DNA of 64,000 bases, taken from NCBI GenBank assembly GCA_045633005.1, contig JAZQXT010000007.1, positions 62,001 to 126,000 on the forward strand, given 5' to 3'. Source of the DNA: CAG-390 sp045633005. GTDB taxonomy: Bacteria > Bacillota > Clostridia > Oscillospirales > CAG-272. The notes below the pieces were generated by a model. It did not search any database. It was not told the origin of the DNA and was given only the letters and a program-made list of their open reading frames with translations. Position numbers and translations under genes: made by a program. This document shows, one piece after another, positions 16,734 to 25,100 of this stretch (within the stretch, counting starts at the first letter, position 1; each line of letters begins with the position of its first letter).

Positions 16734-16790
16734 ACTTGCCCCTTATCCGACTCACCGCTTGGTGCGTCGGATAAGGGGCAAGTTTTTATT
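16734..16790 (+). terminator. Terminator between doc and convergent spoIVB
   Basis: An 18-bp perfect stem (16734-16751 with 16766-16783) with an inner 4-bp CACC/GGTG hairpin, then T5 at 16784. The T tract serves the plus strand; the minus-strand side is poorer in T. Confidence 0.93.
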
Positions 16791-16806
16791 AACTTGCTCG
16801 TTGATT

Positions 16807-17856
16807 TTATTCCCTCGCAAGCATATTTTCGATAAATATCCCGTAGCCTGCCGTGGGGTCGCTGACAAGGACGTGTGTGACCGCGCCGACGAGCTTGCCG
16901 TTCTGGATTATGGGACTGCCGCTCATTCCCTGAACGATGCCGCCCGTTATTGCGAGAAGGTCCGCGTCCGTCACCTTTACCGAGAAGCACCGTCCGCCCG
17001 ACGCGCTTCGGTCTATCGCATAAAGCTCTACGGAGTATTCGTGCATCTGCCCCGAATCAAGAGTGCAAAGGATCTTCGCCGCGCCCTCCTTGACCTCCTT
17101 CGCGCTTGCTATCGGCATCGCGCCGTAGGAGGTCTTTGGTATCTCGCTGTAAATTCCAAACACGCCGCAATCCGTGTTTTTTATCACCGCGCCGAGCTTT
17201 GAGGACTCAAAATATCCCTTTATCTCCCCGGGTGCGCCTACGCTTCCCTTCGTGATGCCGCTGATATTTACGCCAAGCACCACACCCCTGCCAAGCGGTA
17301 GGGGCTTGCCCGTGTCCGCATCGCAAATGCCGTGCCCGAGTCCGCCGAATGCGCCCGTCGCGGGATCGATATACGTCACCGTGCCGATGCCCGCGCCGCC
17401 GTCGCGCACCCACATTCCCGCTTTATATTTGCCGTTTTCCTCGGCGCGTGGCGTGATCTTTACGGTAAAATCCGCTTTGTCGCGCCGACAGTAAAGCTCT
17501 ACCGTGCGTCCGCCGCTCTTTTCGATAGCGTCGGTCAGGTCCTCCGCGCCGCGAAGCTCCTTGCCGTCCACCTTCAGCACCACGTCACCGATGCGAAGCC
17601 CCGCCGCGTACGCGGGGGAGCTGCCCTTTTCGGCAAAGCCCACTACAAGCACGCCGTCGGTGAAAAACCTGACGCCGAAGGTCATTCCCCCGGGTATGAG
17701 CATTTTCGGCTCGGCGGCGCAGAGTGCGGCGGAGCTTGCTTCGTCGGCGGAGGATAGTGCGGGCGAGCCCGAAATGAGAAGCGCAAGCGTCAGAGTTACA
17801 GCCGCCAAAAGCACTCCGAGTCGCCGTACGCCCTTTATTTTTGTTTTGAATCGCAT
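16807..17856 (-). CDS. spoIVB: SpoIVB serine peptidase
   Basis: A 349-residue S55 family peptidase secreted from the forespore, where it triggers processing of pro-sigma-K by cutting SpoIVFA. One N-terminal membrane anchor (about 12-35), a PDZ domain (about 65-125: GSSPAYAAGLRIGDVVLKVDG), and the peptidase with H175 (GGLGHGIC), D299 region and S312 in GGIVQGMSGSPIIQNGKLVGAVTHV. It is shorter than the Bacillus protein (about 425). In most Clostridia spo0A follows; here the next element is the phd/doc pair, so the link is broken. The upstream strand has GGGGGAAAATTA, loosely like a forespore sigma -10. ATG at 17856 with GGTGGA before it. Confidence 0.95.
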   Translation of the reverse strand: MRFKTKIKGVRRLGVLLAAVTLTLALLISGSPALSSADEASSAALCAAEPKMLIPGGMTFGVRFFTDGVLVVGFAEKGSSPAYAAGLRIGDVVLKVDGKELRGAEDLTDAIEKSGGRTVELYCRRDKADFTVKITPRAEENGKYKAGMWVRDGGAGIGTVTYIDPATGAFGGLGHGICDADTGKPLPLGRGVVLGVNISGITKGSVGAPGEIKGYFESSKLGAVIKNTDCGVFGIYSEIPKTSYGAMPIASAKEVKEGAAKILCTLDSGQMHEYSVELYAIDRSASGGRCFSVKVTDADLLAITGGIVQGMSGSPIIQNGKLVGAVTHVLVSDPTAGYGIFIENMLARE

Positions 17857-17989
17857 ATATCCACCATTTTGTCTCGTTTTGATTTTGCGGTTTTATCCGC
17901 ACTAATAATTTTCCCCCATCGGCGTTTTTAATGTGTAGTAAATTTCAATCGCCGTGCCAAATTTTCAATGTCACAAAATATGCTTTATT

Positions 17990-17999
17990 TTGTTAACAA
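17990..17999 (+). promoter_or_regulatory. Candidate MarR operator palindrome
   Basis: TTGTTAACAA is a perfect 10-bp palindrome 13 bases upstream of the -35 of the marR-like gene. MarR proteins bind such sites, but position and length are only suggestive. The rest of the 220-base gap (17857-18076) shows one weak hairpin (about 17888-17901) and this promoter. Confidence 0.35.
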
Positions 18000-18012
18000 T
18001 CTATGATATCTG

Positions 18013-18040
18013 TTGACTTTTGGTTAAAAAGGAATATAAT
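18013..18040 (+). promoter_or_regulatory. Promoter of the marR-ABC operon
   Basis: TTGACT (18013-18018), 16 bp, TATAAT (18035-18040). Confidence 0.85.
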
Positions 18041-18076
18041 TTATTTATAAACTAATTAATTTCGGAGGATTTTATT

Positions 18077-18544
18077 TTGAACAAAAAGATCATACACGAT
18101 GATGAAAATATAACTCCGCCTATGATAATAGGGCAGATATCCCGTATGCAGAGGAGCCGTATGCGCGAAAGCGAGCCTGAAAACTCAATAATGGCGCAAA
18201 ATAGCTGTCGCGCGCTTTTTTGGAGCCTCGTCCACCGCGACGGCGTTACCCAACTTGAGCTTGCAGAGTCCACAAGGCTCAAGCCGCCTACGGTCAGCGT
18301 TGCACTAAAGCGTATGGAGGAGCAGGGCTACGTCAGGCGCGAGGCAGACCCCATGGATATGCGCGCGGTGCGCGTTTATCTGACGGACGAGGGCAGGGCG
18401 CTTGACGAAAGCCACCTTGACCGCATTCGCCGTATAGACGAGATAGCCATGCGCGGCATCAGCGAGGAGGAAACGAAGCTCCTTCGCGATCTGCTGATTA
18501 AAATGAGAAACAATCTCGCAAACGAGGAAGGCGAGGCGGAATGA
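18077..18544 (+). CDS. MarR family transcriptional regulator
   Basis: A 155-residue winged-helix repressor. The DNA-binding core is VTQLELAESTRLKPPTVSVALKRMEEQGYVRRE (about 55-90) followed by the wing ADPMDMRAVRVYLTDEGRAL, the usual MarR layout, with dimerisation helices at both ends. The start is TTG at 18077, set by CGGAGGA (18063-18069) seven bases before. Its stop overlaps the next ABC gene by four bases (ATGA), so it most likely controls the two exporter genes and itself, released by a compound they pump out. This last point is inference from operon structure. Confidence 0.92.
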   Translation: MNKKIIHDDENITPPMIIGQISRMQRSRMRESEPENSIMAQNSCRALFWSLVHRDGVTQLELAESTRLKPPTVSVALKRMEEQGYVRREADPMDMRAVRVYLTDEGRALDESHLDRIRRIDEIAMRGISEEETKLLRDLLIKMRNNLANEEGEAE

Positions 18545-20397
18545 AAAAGCTGTTTGAATACCTGAAGCCGTACAGGCTTCTTGCCGTGGTGTCGCCGCTT
18601 ATGATGATGGGCGAGGTAACGGCTGACCTTTGCCTTCCTTACCTTATGTCCTTCATCGTAAACTACGGCGTTGAGGGCATAAGCGTGACCGACCCGAATT
18701 TCGGCTCGCCGCTCGCGGCAACCATTCTTCGCGTGTTCACGGGCTCGACCGACGTCGGCAGAATGACTATGATAATAGTTTTCGGCGCGTTGATGCTCCT
18801 TATTACCATTATCGGCGGATTTTTCGGCACGTTTTGCGCGTACACCGCCGCCCGCGCGTCGCAGGGCGTGGGACACGACCTGCGATGCGACGCATACCGC
18901 CGCGTGATGTCGCTTTCCATCGAGCAGACGGACAAGTTCACCACGGGCTCGCTCGTCACGCGAATGACCAACGATATTACGCAAACGGTCGATTTCGTCG
19001 AGATGATACTGCGAATGCTCGTGCGCTCGCCGATGTTCTTTATCGGCGGCACGTTTATGCTTTTGTCGCTCAATCTGAAATTCGGTACGGTGCTTCTTTG
19101 CGCTCTGCCCGTGATGGTCGCAATGCTTCTTTTCATCGTGGTGCGCTCCGTTCCGATATTTTCCGTGGTGCAAAAAAAGCTTGACAGGGTAAATTCCGTA
19201 GTTCAGGAAAACGTCAGCGGCGCGCGCGTCGTCAAGGCGTACGTCAGGGAGGACTACGAGTGCGAGCGTTTTGAGCGTGCCAACGGCGAGCTGCGCGACA
19301 CCAACTTGCGCGTTATGCGCCTGCTTGCTATTATGCACCCCGTGCTTACGGTCATACTCGGATGCTCTATCACCGCCATCATTTATATCGGCGGCTGGCA
19401 GATAAATATCGGCGCGGCGGGAATGACCACGGGCTCGGTCATGGCGGCTGTAACGTACTGCACGCAGGTCATCTTCTCGATGATGATGATAACCAATATG
19501 TTCCAATCCATCTCGCGTGCCGCCGCATCGACCAAGCGCATTTTCGAGGTGCTTGATACCGAGCCCGCCGTAGTCGGCGGCGAGGTAAAGGACGGCAAGG
19601 GCGGCGAGTACGCCGTGGAATTCAAAAACGTTTCCTTTTCTTACCCCGCCTCAACGGGCAGAGCGGTGCTTTCGGATATAAATCTTAAAATACGCCGCGG
19701 CGAAACGCTTGCCGTTATAGGCGCGACGGGCGTTGGAAAATCAAGCCTTGTGCAGATGATACCGCGCTTTTACGATGCGAGCGAGGGCGAGGTCATAGTC
19801 GACGGCGTTCCCGTAAAGGACTACGAGCTTTCCGCTCTGCGCAAAAAAATAGGCTTCGTTATGCAAAAAAGCGAGCTTTTCTCGGACACTATCGCGGGCA
19901 ATATCCGCTGGGGCGACCCCGATGCGACGGACGAGGAGGTAAGGGCGGCGGCTGAAGCGGCGCAGGCATCGCCGTTCATCGACGGCTTTTCCGAGGGATA
20001 TTCTACGTTTATTGCCGAAAAGGGCGCGTCCCTTTCGGGCGGACAAAAGCAAAGAACCTCTATCGCACGCGCGATGCTTCGCCGTCCCGAAATTCTCATT
20101 CTTGACGACTCCACCTCAGCGCTTGACCTTGCGACCGAGGCAAAGCTGCGCCGCTCGATGCGCGCGCGCCTTGCCGACACCACGGTAATTATGATAGCGC
20201 AGAGAATAGCAAGCGTTCAGGATGCCGACAGAATCGCGGTCATAGAGTCGGACGGCACGATAGTTCACTGTGCGCCGCACGACGAACTTATGGAAATAAG
20301 CGAGACCTACCGCGATATTTATTCCTCTCAGGTGCGCTCGGGTGCGCTGATAACTAAAAATGACGGCGAGGAGGTGGCTTCCGATGGCAGAGCGTGA
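18541..20397 (+). CDS. Multidrug-type ABC exporter, degenerate-site subunit
   Basis: A 618-residue half-transporter: membrane domain about residues 15-320 with six predicted spans, then the ATPase. Walker A GATGVGKSS near 394, canonical signature LSGGQKQR, and Walker B ILILDDSTSALD in which the catalytic Glu is replaced by Asp. That substitution is the known mark of one subunit in heterodimeric exporters with one weak ATP site (BmrC/TM287 type). Partner is the next gene, which starts 14 bases before this one ends. Regulated with the MarR gene upstream. Likely exports drugs or other lipophilic compounds. Confidence 0.92.
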   Translation: MKKLFEYLKPYRLLAVVSPLMMMGEVTADLCLPYLMSFIVNYGVEGISVTDPNFGSPLAATILRVFTGSTDVGRMTMIIVFGALMLLITIIGGFFGTFCAYTAARASQGVGHDLRCDAYRRVMSLSIEQTDKFTTGSLVTRMTNDITQTVDFVEMILRMLVRSPMFFIGGTFMLLSLNLKFGTVLLCALPVMVAMLLFIVVRSVPIFSVVQKKLDRVNSVVQENVSGARVVKAYVREDYECERFERANGELRDTNLRVMRLLAIMHPVLTVILGCSITAIIYIGGWQINIGAAGMTTGSVMAAVTYCTQVIFSMMMITNMFQSISRAAASTKRIFEVLDTEPAVVGGEVKDGKGGEYAVEFKNVSFSYPASTGRAVLSDINLKIRRGETLAVIGATGVGKSSLVQMIPRFYDASEGEVIVDGVPVKDYELSALRKKIGFVMQKSELFSDTIAGNIRWGDPDATDEEVRAAAEAAQASPFIDGFSEGYSTFIAEKGASLSGGQKQRTSIARAMLRRPEILILDDSTSALDLATEAKLRRSMRARLADTTVIMIAQRIASVQDADRIAVIESDGTIVHCAPHDELMEISETYRDIYSSQVRSGALITKNDGEEVASDGRA

Positions 20398-22255
20398 TAA
20401 CAAGAATACCGCCCCGCAAAAGCCGCAGATAGATTTTCGCCCGGGTGGCGGCGGCCCTCGCAATATGAACGCGCGTATAAACGGCGAAAAGCCGAAGAAT
20501 ACGCTTAAGACTCTCGGCAGACTTTTCAAGTACATAGGCAAGAGCAAATACGTGCTTTACGCCCTTATCTGTATTACTCTCCTTATCACAGCGGCAGACC
20601 TGCTTTCGCCCGTGATGCAACAAAAGGCAATAGACACCATCAAGGTGGTGGACGGCAAACTCAGCGTTGATTTTTCAAAAATGACGTTTTTCCTTGCCGT
20701 AATGATAGTTATTTACGCCGTCAATTCCGCCTTTGCGCTGACGCAGGGGCGTATCTCGGCAAAGCTTTCGCAAAGCACCATATACGCTATGCGCCGCGAG
20801 CTTTTTGCCAAGATATCCCGACTGCCCATCAGCTATACCGACACGCACCGCCACGGCGATATAATGAGCCGAATGACAAACGACGTTGAAAACGTGTCCA
20901 CCGCAATATCGCAGGCATTGACCTCACTCTTGTCGGCAATACTTACTCTTGCGGGCGCACTTTCGATGATGCTTTATTACAGCCCGATAATGACGCTCGT
21001 TGCGCTCGTTACCATACCGCTTACGATATGCGTTTCCACGAATCTTGCGAAATTTATGCGCAAATACTTCGTTCGCCGCCAAAAGCTTCTCGGCAGACTT
21101 AACGGTCAGGTCGAGGAGACCGTAACGGGCTACAAAACGGTAGTTGCCTACGGCAAGGAGGACGATTCCGTAGCGGCGTTTGGCGAGATATCGGAGGAAT
21201 TCCGCAAATGCTCAATAAGCGCGCGCGTTTGGGGCTCGATAATGGGACCCGTAATGAACTTTATCGGTAATCTTCAATACGTGCTGATAGCCGCAACGGG
21301 CGGATATCTCGTAATAAACGGCATCGGCGGGCTCAGCGTCGGTAGCATTCAGGCGATGTTACAGTACTCCAAAAAATTCTCACAGCCGATAAATCAGATA
21401 GCAAATCAGTATTCCACCGTGCTTACCGCGCTTGCGGGTGCGGAACGCATTTTTGCGATGCTTGACAGCCCCGACGAGATAGACGATGGTAAGCTTGACG
21501 TGAAAAACGAGGATATCAAGGGCGATATCGCGTTTGAAAATATTGATTTTTCCTACGTCGAGGGCGAGAGGGTGCTTCGCGGCTTTGACCTCAAGGTCAA
21601 GGCGGGGCAAATGATCGCACTCGTCGGCGCGACGGGTTCGGGAAAGACTACCGTAGTTAATCTGCTTACGCGCTTTTACGAGCTTGACGGCGGCAGAATA
21701 ACCATCGACGGCGTGGATATCAAGGATATCCCGAAGGAAAAGCTCCGCTCCGCTATCGGCATTGTGCTTCAGGACACGGTGCTGTTCTCCGACACGATAG
21801 CGAACAATATCCGCTACGGAAAGACGGATGCGACGGACGAGGAGCTTCGCCGCGCGGCGCATACCGCAAAGGCTGACGGCTTTATCGACCGCTTGCCCGA
21901 CGGATACGAGACCGTGCTTGCCGAGGCGGGCAGTAATCTTTCGCAGGGACAGCGCCAGCTTCTTGCTATCGCCCGCGCCGTGCTTGCCGACCCGCGCATA
22001 CTGATACTTGACGAGGCAACAAGCTCCGTTGATACGCGCACGGAAATGCAGATACAAAGCGCGATGGTCGCGCTTATGAAAAACCGCACCTCGCTTATCA
22101 TAGCCCACCGTCTGTCGACCATTCGCGGTGCGGACGTTATCGTGGTGCTCGATAAGGGCAGGATAGTCGAGGCGGGAAGCCACGACGAGCTTCTTGCCGC
22201 GGGCGGAGAATACTGCAAGCTGTATAAAAATCAGTTTGCGGGAATTGCAACGTGA
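20384..22255 (+). CDS. Multidrug-type ABC exporter, catalytic subunit
   Basis: A 623-residue partner half-transporter with an extra N-terminal segment (about 45 residues, Pro/Lys-rich) before six membrane spans. Walker A GATGSGKTT, signature LSQGQRQL (altered from LSGGQ), Walker B ILILDEATSSVDT with the catalytic Glu present, H-loop IAHRLSTIRGAD. Together with the Asp-bearing partner it makes one working and one weak ATP site. The start at 20384 is fixed by AGGAGGTG (20369-20376) seven bases upstream; the in-frame ATG at 20360 lies before that site. Confidence 0.92.
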   Translation: MAERDNKNTAPQKPQIDFRPGGGGPRNMNARINGEKPKNTLKTLGRLFKYIGKSKYVLYALICITLLITAADLLSPVMQQKAIDTIKVVDGKLSVDFSKMTFFLAVMIVIYAVNSAFALTQGRISAKLSQSTIYAMRRELFAKISRLPISYTDTHRHGDIMSRMTNDVENVSTAISQALTSLLSAILTLAGALSMMLYYSPIMTLVALVTIPLTICVSTNLAKFMRKYFVRRQKLLGRLNGQVEETVTGYKTVVAYGKEDDSVAAFGEISEEFRKCSISARVWGSIMGPVMNFIGNLQYVLIAATGGYLVINGIGGLSVGSIQAMLQYSKKFSQPINQIANQYSTVLTALAGAERIFAMLDSPDEIDDGKLDVKNEDIKGDIAFENIDFSYVEGERVLRGFDLKVKAGQMIALVGATGSGKTTVVNLLTRFYELDGGRITIDGVDIKDIPKEKLRSAIGIVLQDTVLFSDTIANNIRYGKTDATDEELRRAAHTAKADGFIDRLPDGYETVLAEAGSNLSQGQRQLLAIARAVLADPRILILDEATSSVDTRTEMQIQSAMVALMKNRTSLIIAHRLSTIRGADVIVVLDKGRIVEAGSHDELLAAGGEYCKLYKNQFAGIAT

Positions 22256-23028
22256 TGCTGTGCCGCGACGATATTGAGCGCTTTGCGCGGGTGTGCCGCG
22301 AGGTAACGGCAACGCCCCTGCCAAGCGACAGAGCCTACGAGGGTGAGATAGGAACGTACAACGAAAAAAGAATGCATATGATCCTCAAACGCTTCGTGTG
22401 CGAGGACGAGTCCACCCACGAAATACCCGTCGGCAAAAGATATATCGCAGATATATTATGCGACGGCGAGATATACGAAATACAAACCGGCTCGCTCCTT
22501 CCGCTAAAGAAAAAGCTGGCGTATTATATCGAAAATACCGATTATCACGTCACCGTGGTGCATCCCGTCGCCGTCGAAAAGCGCAAGATATGGATAGATA
22601 CCGAAAGCGGCGAGTCCCACCCAACGCGCAAGAGCCGCGGGTGCGTGCAGGACGAGACGGCAGAGCTTGTCTATATATCCGAGCTTATAGCGTCGGGGCG
22701 CGTTTCGGTGTGGCTTCTTCTCATCGGAGAGGAGGAATACCGCTTCCTTGACGGCTGGAGCCGCGACAAAAAGCGCGGCTCAAACCGCTACGAAAGACTG
22801 CCCACCGAGATATTTGACGAGATAGCGCTCAACGCTCCCGAGGATTACGCCGTGCTTTTGCCCGACGGACTTCCCGAGTGCTTTACCGCCGCCGAATACG
22901 CGCGGGCGGCAAAGCAGAGAATGGGCAGGCGAGTGTATATGGCACTTGCCGCGCTTACGAACGTCGGAGTGCTTGAAAACGCGCCAAAGCGCGGCAGAGC
23001 GTCCGTCTGGAAGCGACGGACGTATTGA
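22255..23028 (+). CDS. Uncharacterised protein with nuclease-like core and possible winged helix
   Basis: A 257-residue soluble protein of a Clostridia family I know only as conserved and unnamed (possibly the one catalogued as DUF8091). Visible blocks: IGTYNEKRMHMILKRF, then VGKRYIADILCDGEIYEIQTGSLLPLKKKL, where D...E-I-Q and a following Lys-rich helix resemble a PD-(D/E)xK nuclease site; HVTVVHPVAVEKRKIWID; EYRFLDGWSRDKKRGSNRYERLP; and a C-terminal part (FTAAEYARAAKQRMGRRVYMALAAL) that looks like a winged helix. Enzyme activity is inference. The ATG at 22255 overlaps the exporter stop (TGATG), so it is probably co-transcribed; the GTG at 22252 is an alternative start. Confidence 0.6.
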   Translation: MLCRDDIERFARVCREVTATPLPSDRAYEGEIGTYNEKRMHMILKRFVCEDESTHEIPVGKRYIADILCDGEIYEIQTGSLLPLKKKLAYYIENTDYHVTVVHPVAVEKRKIWIDTESGESHPTRKSRGCVQDETAELVYISELIASGRVSVWLLLIGEEEYRFLDGWSRDKKRGSNRYERLPTEIFDEIALNAPEDYAVLLPDGLPECFTAAEYARAAKQRMGRRVYMALAALTNVGVLENAPKRGRASVWKRRTY

Positions 23029-23053
23029 CAAAAGCGCGGATACAAGGTATAAT
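23025..23053 (+). promoter_or_regulatory. Promoter of the phosphofructokinase gene
   Basis: TTGACA (23025-23030), 17 bp, TATAAT (23048-23053), both consensus. The -35 overlaps the stop codon of the preceding gene. Confidence 0.92.
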
Positions 23054-23084
23054 AGAATAAAATCATTTTGATAAGGGGATAAAT

Positions 23085-24323
23085 ATGAAAAAGCTTTACG
23101 GAAATGCAATAGTAGGACAGTCGGGCGGCCCTACCGCCGCGATAAACGCAACCCTTGCGGGTGTCGTCAGGGGCGCGCTTGCGTCCGACGCGATAAAGAC
23201 TCTTTACGGTATGAGAAACGGAGTCGAGGGACTTCTTAAGGAAAATATCGTAAACCTTTCCGAAATATTTGCAGACGAAGGAAAAATAGATATTCTTGAG
23301 CATACGCCCGCGGCGGCTCTCGGCTCTTGCCGCAAAAAGCTCCCCACCGTCGGTGCCGACGGGGCAGAGCAGACCTACGCCGCGCTTCTTGAAATTTTCA
23401 AAAAATACGATATCAGATATTTCTTCTATATCGGCGGCAACGATTCTATGGACACCGTTGCCAAGCTTTCCGAATACACGAAGGGTCACGACTACGAGAT
23501 GTGCATTATGGGCGTGCCCAAGACCATAGACAACGACCTCGTTCTGACCGACCACACCCCTGGCTTTGGCTCTGCCGCAAAGTATATCGCGGTAACTATG
23601 CAGGAGATAATCCGCGATTGCGCGGTATACACCACGAAGGCGGTCACTATCGTTGAGATCATGGGACGTGACGCAGGCTGGCTCACCGCCGCCTCCGCAA
23701 TCGGCAGAGTGGTAAACGGCGTCGCTCCCGATTACGTTTACCTTCCCGAAAGAAATTTCGATATGGACGCATTCTTTGAGGACGTAAATGCGGCGCTTGA
23801 GCGCCACCCCAACGTCGTTATCGCCGTTTCCGAGGGCGTGCGCTTTGCCGACGGCAGATACGTCTGCGAGGGCGTTGACGTTGGTACTACCGACGTTTTC
23901 GGTCACAAGCAGCTTTCGGGTACGGGCAAGGCACTTGAGCTTGCAGTAAGAGAAAAGCTCGGCTGTAAAGTTCGCTCCGTGGAGCTTAATATCTCACAGC
24001 GTTGCGCCGCGCACATCGCCTCGGCGCAGGATATTACCGAGTCGGTTGCCGTAGGTAAGGCGGCAGTTGCCGCCGCTACCGAGGGAGTTACGCGCGAGAT
24101 GATGACTATCGTAAGGGAAAATAAGGGCGGCGAGTACGCATTCAGCGTAGGTCACGCCGACGTTTCCGAGATAGCAAACAAGATAAAGCACGTTTACCCC
24201 GAATTCATTAACGAGCGTGGCAACGACGTTACCGACGAGTGCTGTCGTTATCTGCTTCCGCTCATCAAGGGCGAGGCAACGCCGAGCTACACCGACGGTA
24301 TCCCGAACTTTTTCGTTATTTAA
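23085..24323 (+). CDS. 6-phosphofructokinase, pyrophosphate-dependent type
   Basis: A 412-residue PfkA-superfamily enzyme that converts fructose 6-phosphate to fructose 1,6-bisphosphate in glycolysis. GQSGGPTAAIN at 11-21, GGNDS at 117-121 and PKTIDND at 145-151 (D149 is the expected catalytic base). ATP-dependent bacterial enzymes have GGDGS and PGTIDND; the Lys at 146 and the non-Gly residue in GGND fit the reversible PPi-dependent class. Length is also above the 320 residues of ATP-PfkA. Donor choice is inference from these two positions. Strong own promoter; SDR gene follows after nine bases. Confidence 0.9.
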   Translation: MKKLYGNAIVGQSGGPTAAINATLAGVVRGALASDAIKTLYGMRNGVEGLLKENIVNLSEIFADEGKIDILEHTPAAALGSCRKKLPTVGADGAEQTYAALLEIFKKYDIRYFFYIGGNDSMDTVAKLSEYTKGHDYEMCIMGVPKTIDNDLVLTDHTPGFGSAAKYIAVTMQEIIRDCAVYTTKAVTIVEIMGRDAGWLTAASAIGRVVNGVAPDYVYLPERNFDMDAFFEDVNAALERHPNVVIAVSEGVRFADGRYVCEGVDVGTTDVFGHKQLSGTGKALELAVREKLGCKVRSVELNISQRCAAHIASAQDITESVAVGKAAVAAATEGVTREMMTIVRENKGGEYAFSVGHADVSEIANKIKHVYPEFINERGNDVTDECCRYLLPLIKGEATPSYTDGIPNFFVI

Positions 24324-24332
24324 GGAGTAGAT

Positions 24333-25100
24333 ATGAAAATTGCCGTTTTCACGGGCGCGTCGTCGGGTATGGGGCGCGAGTTCGTCCGCAGAATATGCGC
24401 CGACGAGCATTTTGACGAGGTTTGGCTCATCGCGCGCCGCCTCGAAAGGCTTGATTCTCTTGCGGGTGAGCTTAACGGAGTCAAGGCGAGGCTTTTGTCA
24501 CTTGACCTTATGAAGAAAGAAGCGCTTGACGAGTACAAGTCGCTTCTTGAAGCAGAAAAGCCCGACGTTGCCGTGCTTGTCAACGCGGCGGGCTTTGGAC
24601 TTTTCGGCGGATTTCGTGAAATGGAGCTTGAGCGTCAGCTCGATATGATAGAGCTTAACAGCCGTGCGCTCACGGCGATGACGTATCTCACCCTGCCGTA
24701 TATGAACGACGGCGGCAGGATATATCAGCTCGGCTCGCTTTCCGCATTTCAGCCCGTTCCCTTTATCGGAGTTTACGCCGCGTCAAAGGCGTACGTGCTC
24801 AGCTTCACGCGCGCCGTCAACCGCGAGCTTAAGTCACAGCGCCGCGGCATTCGTATGATGGCGGTGTGCCCCGGTTGGGTAAAGACCGAGTTTTTCGACC
24901 ACGCCGTCCACGACGATACCGTGACGTATTATAACCGCATTTATACCGCAGAGCAGGTGGTAAGCCGCGCTATGCGCGATATGAAAAAGGGCAAGGACGT
25001 GTCCATTTGCGGTAAACAGATAAGAGCGCAGGTGCGCCTTACCAAGCTTTTGCCGCATAAGCTGGTTATGAATATCTGGTGCAAGCAGCAGAAGAAATAA
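24333..25100 (+). CDS. Short-chain dehydrogenase/reductase
   Basis: A 255-residue classical SDR. Cofactor-binding TGASSGMG at residues 8-15, NAAG near 87, catalytic Ser near 134 (LGSLSAF) and the YAASK motif at 148-152. A PGWVKTEF block follows the active site. The C-terminal 50 residues (KKGKDVSICGKQIRAQVRLTKLLPHKLVMNIW) resemble the DltE/YqjQ-like SDR group, whose substrates are poorly known. NADP preference is suggested by the Arg pair after strand 2 (IARRLERLD). Nine bases after phosphofructokinase, likely one transcript. It ends exactly at the start of a long hairpin-rich non-coding stretch. Confidence 0.9.
   Translation: MKIAVFTGASSGMGREFVRRICADEHFDEVWLIARRLERLDSLAGELNGVKARLLSLDLMKKEALDEYKSLLEAEKPDVAVLVNAAGFGLFGGFREMELERQLDMIELNSRALTAMTYLTLPYMNDGGRIYQLGSLSAFQPVPFIGVYAASKAYVLSFTRAVNRELKSQRRGIRMMAVCPGWVKTEFFDHAVHDDTVTYYNRIYTAEQVVSRAMRDMKKGKDVSICGKQIRAQVRLTKLLPHKLVMNIWCKQQKK

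Noticed and set aside
17888..17901. Small GCGG/CCGC hairpin upstream of spoIVB as a terminator
   Set aside because: The stem is short, has no T-tract in either direction, and no gene ends there.
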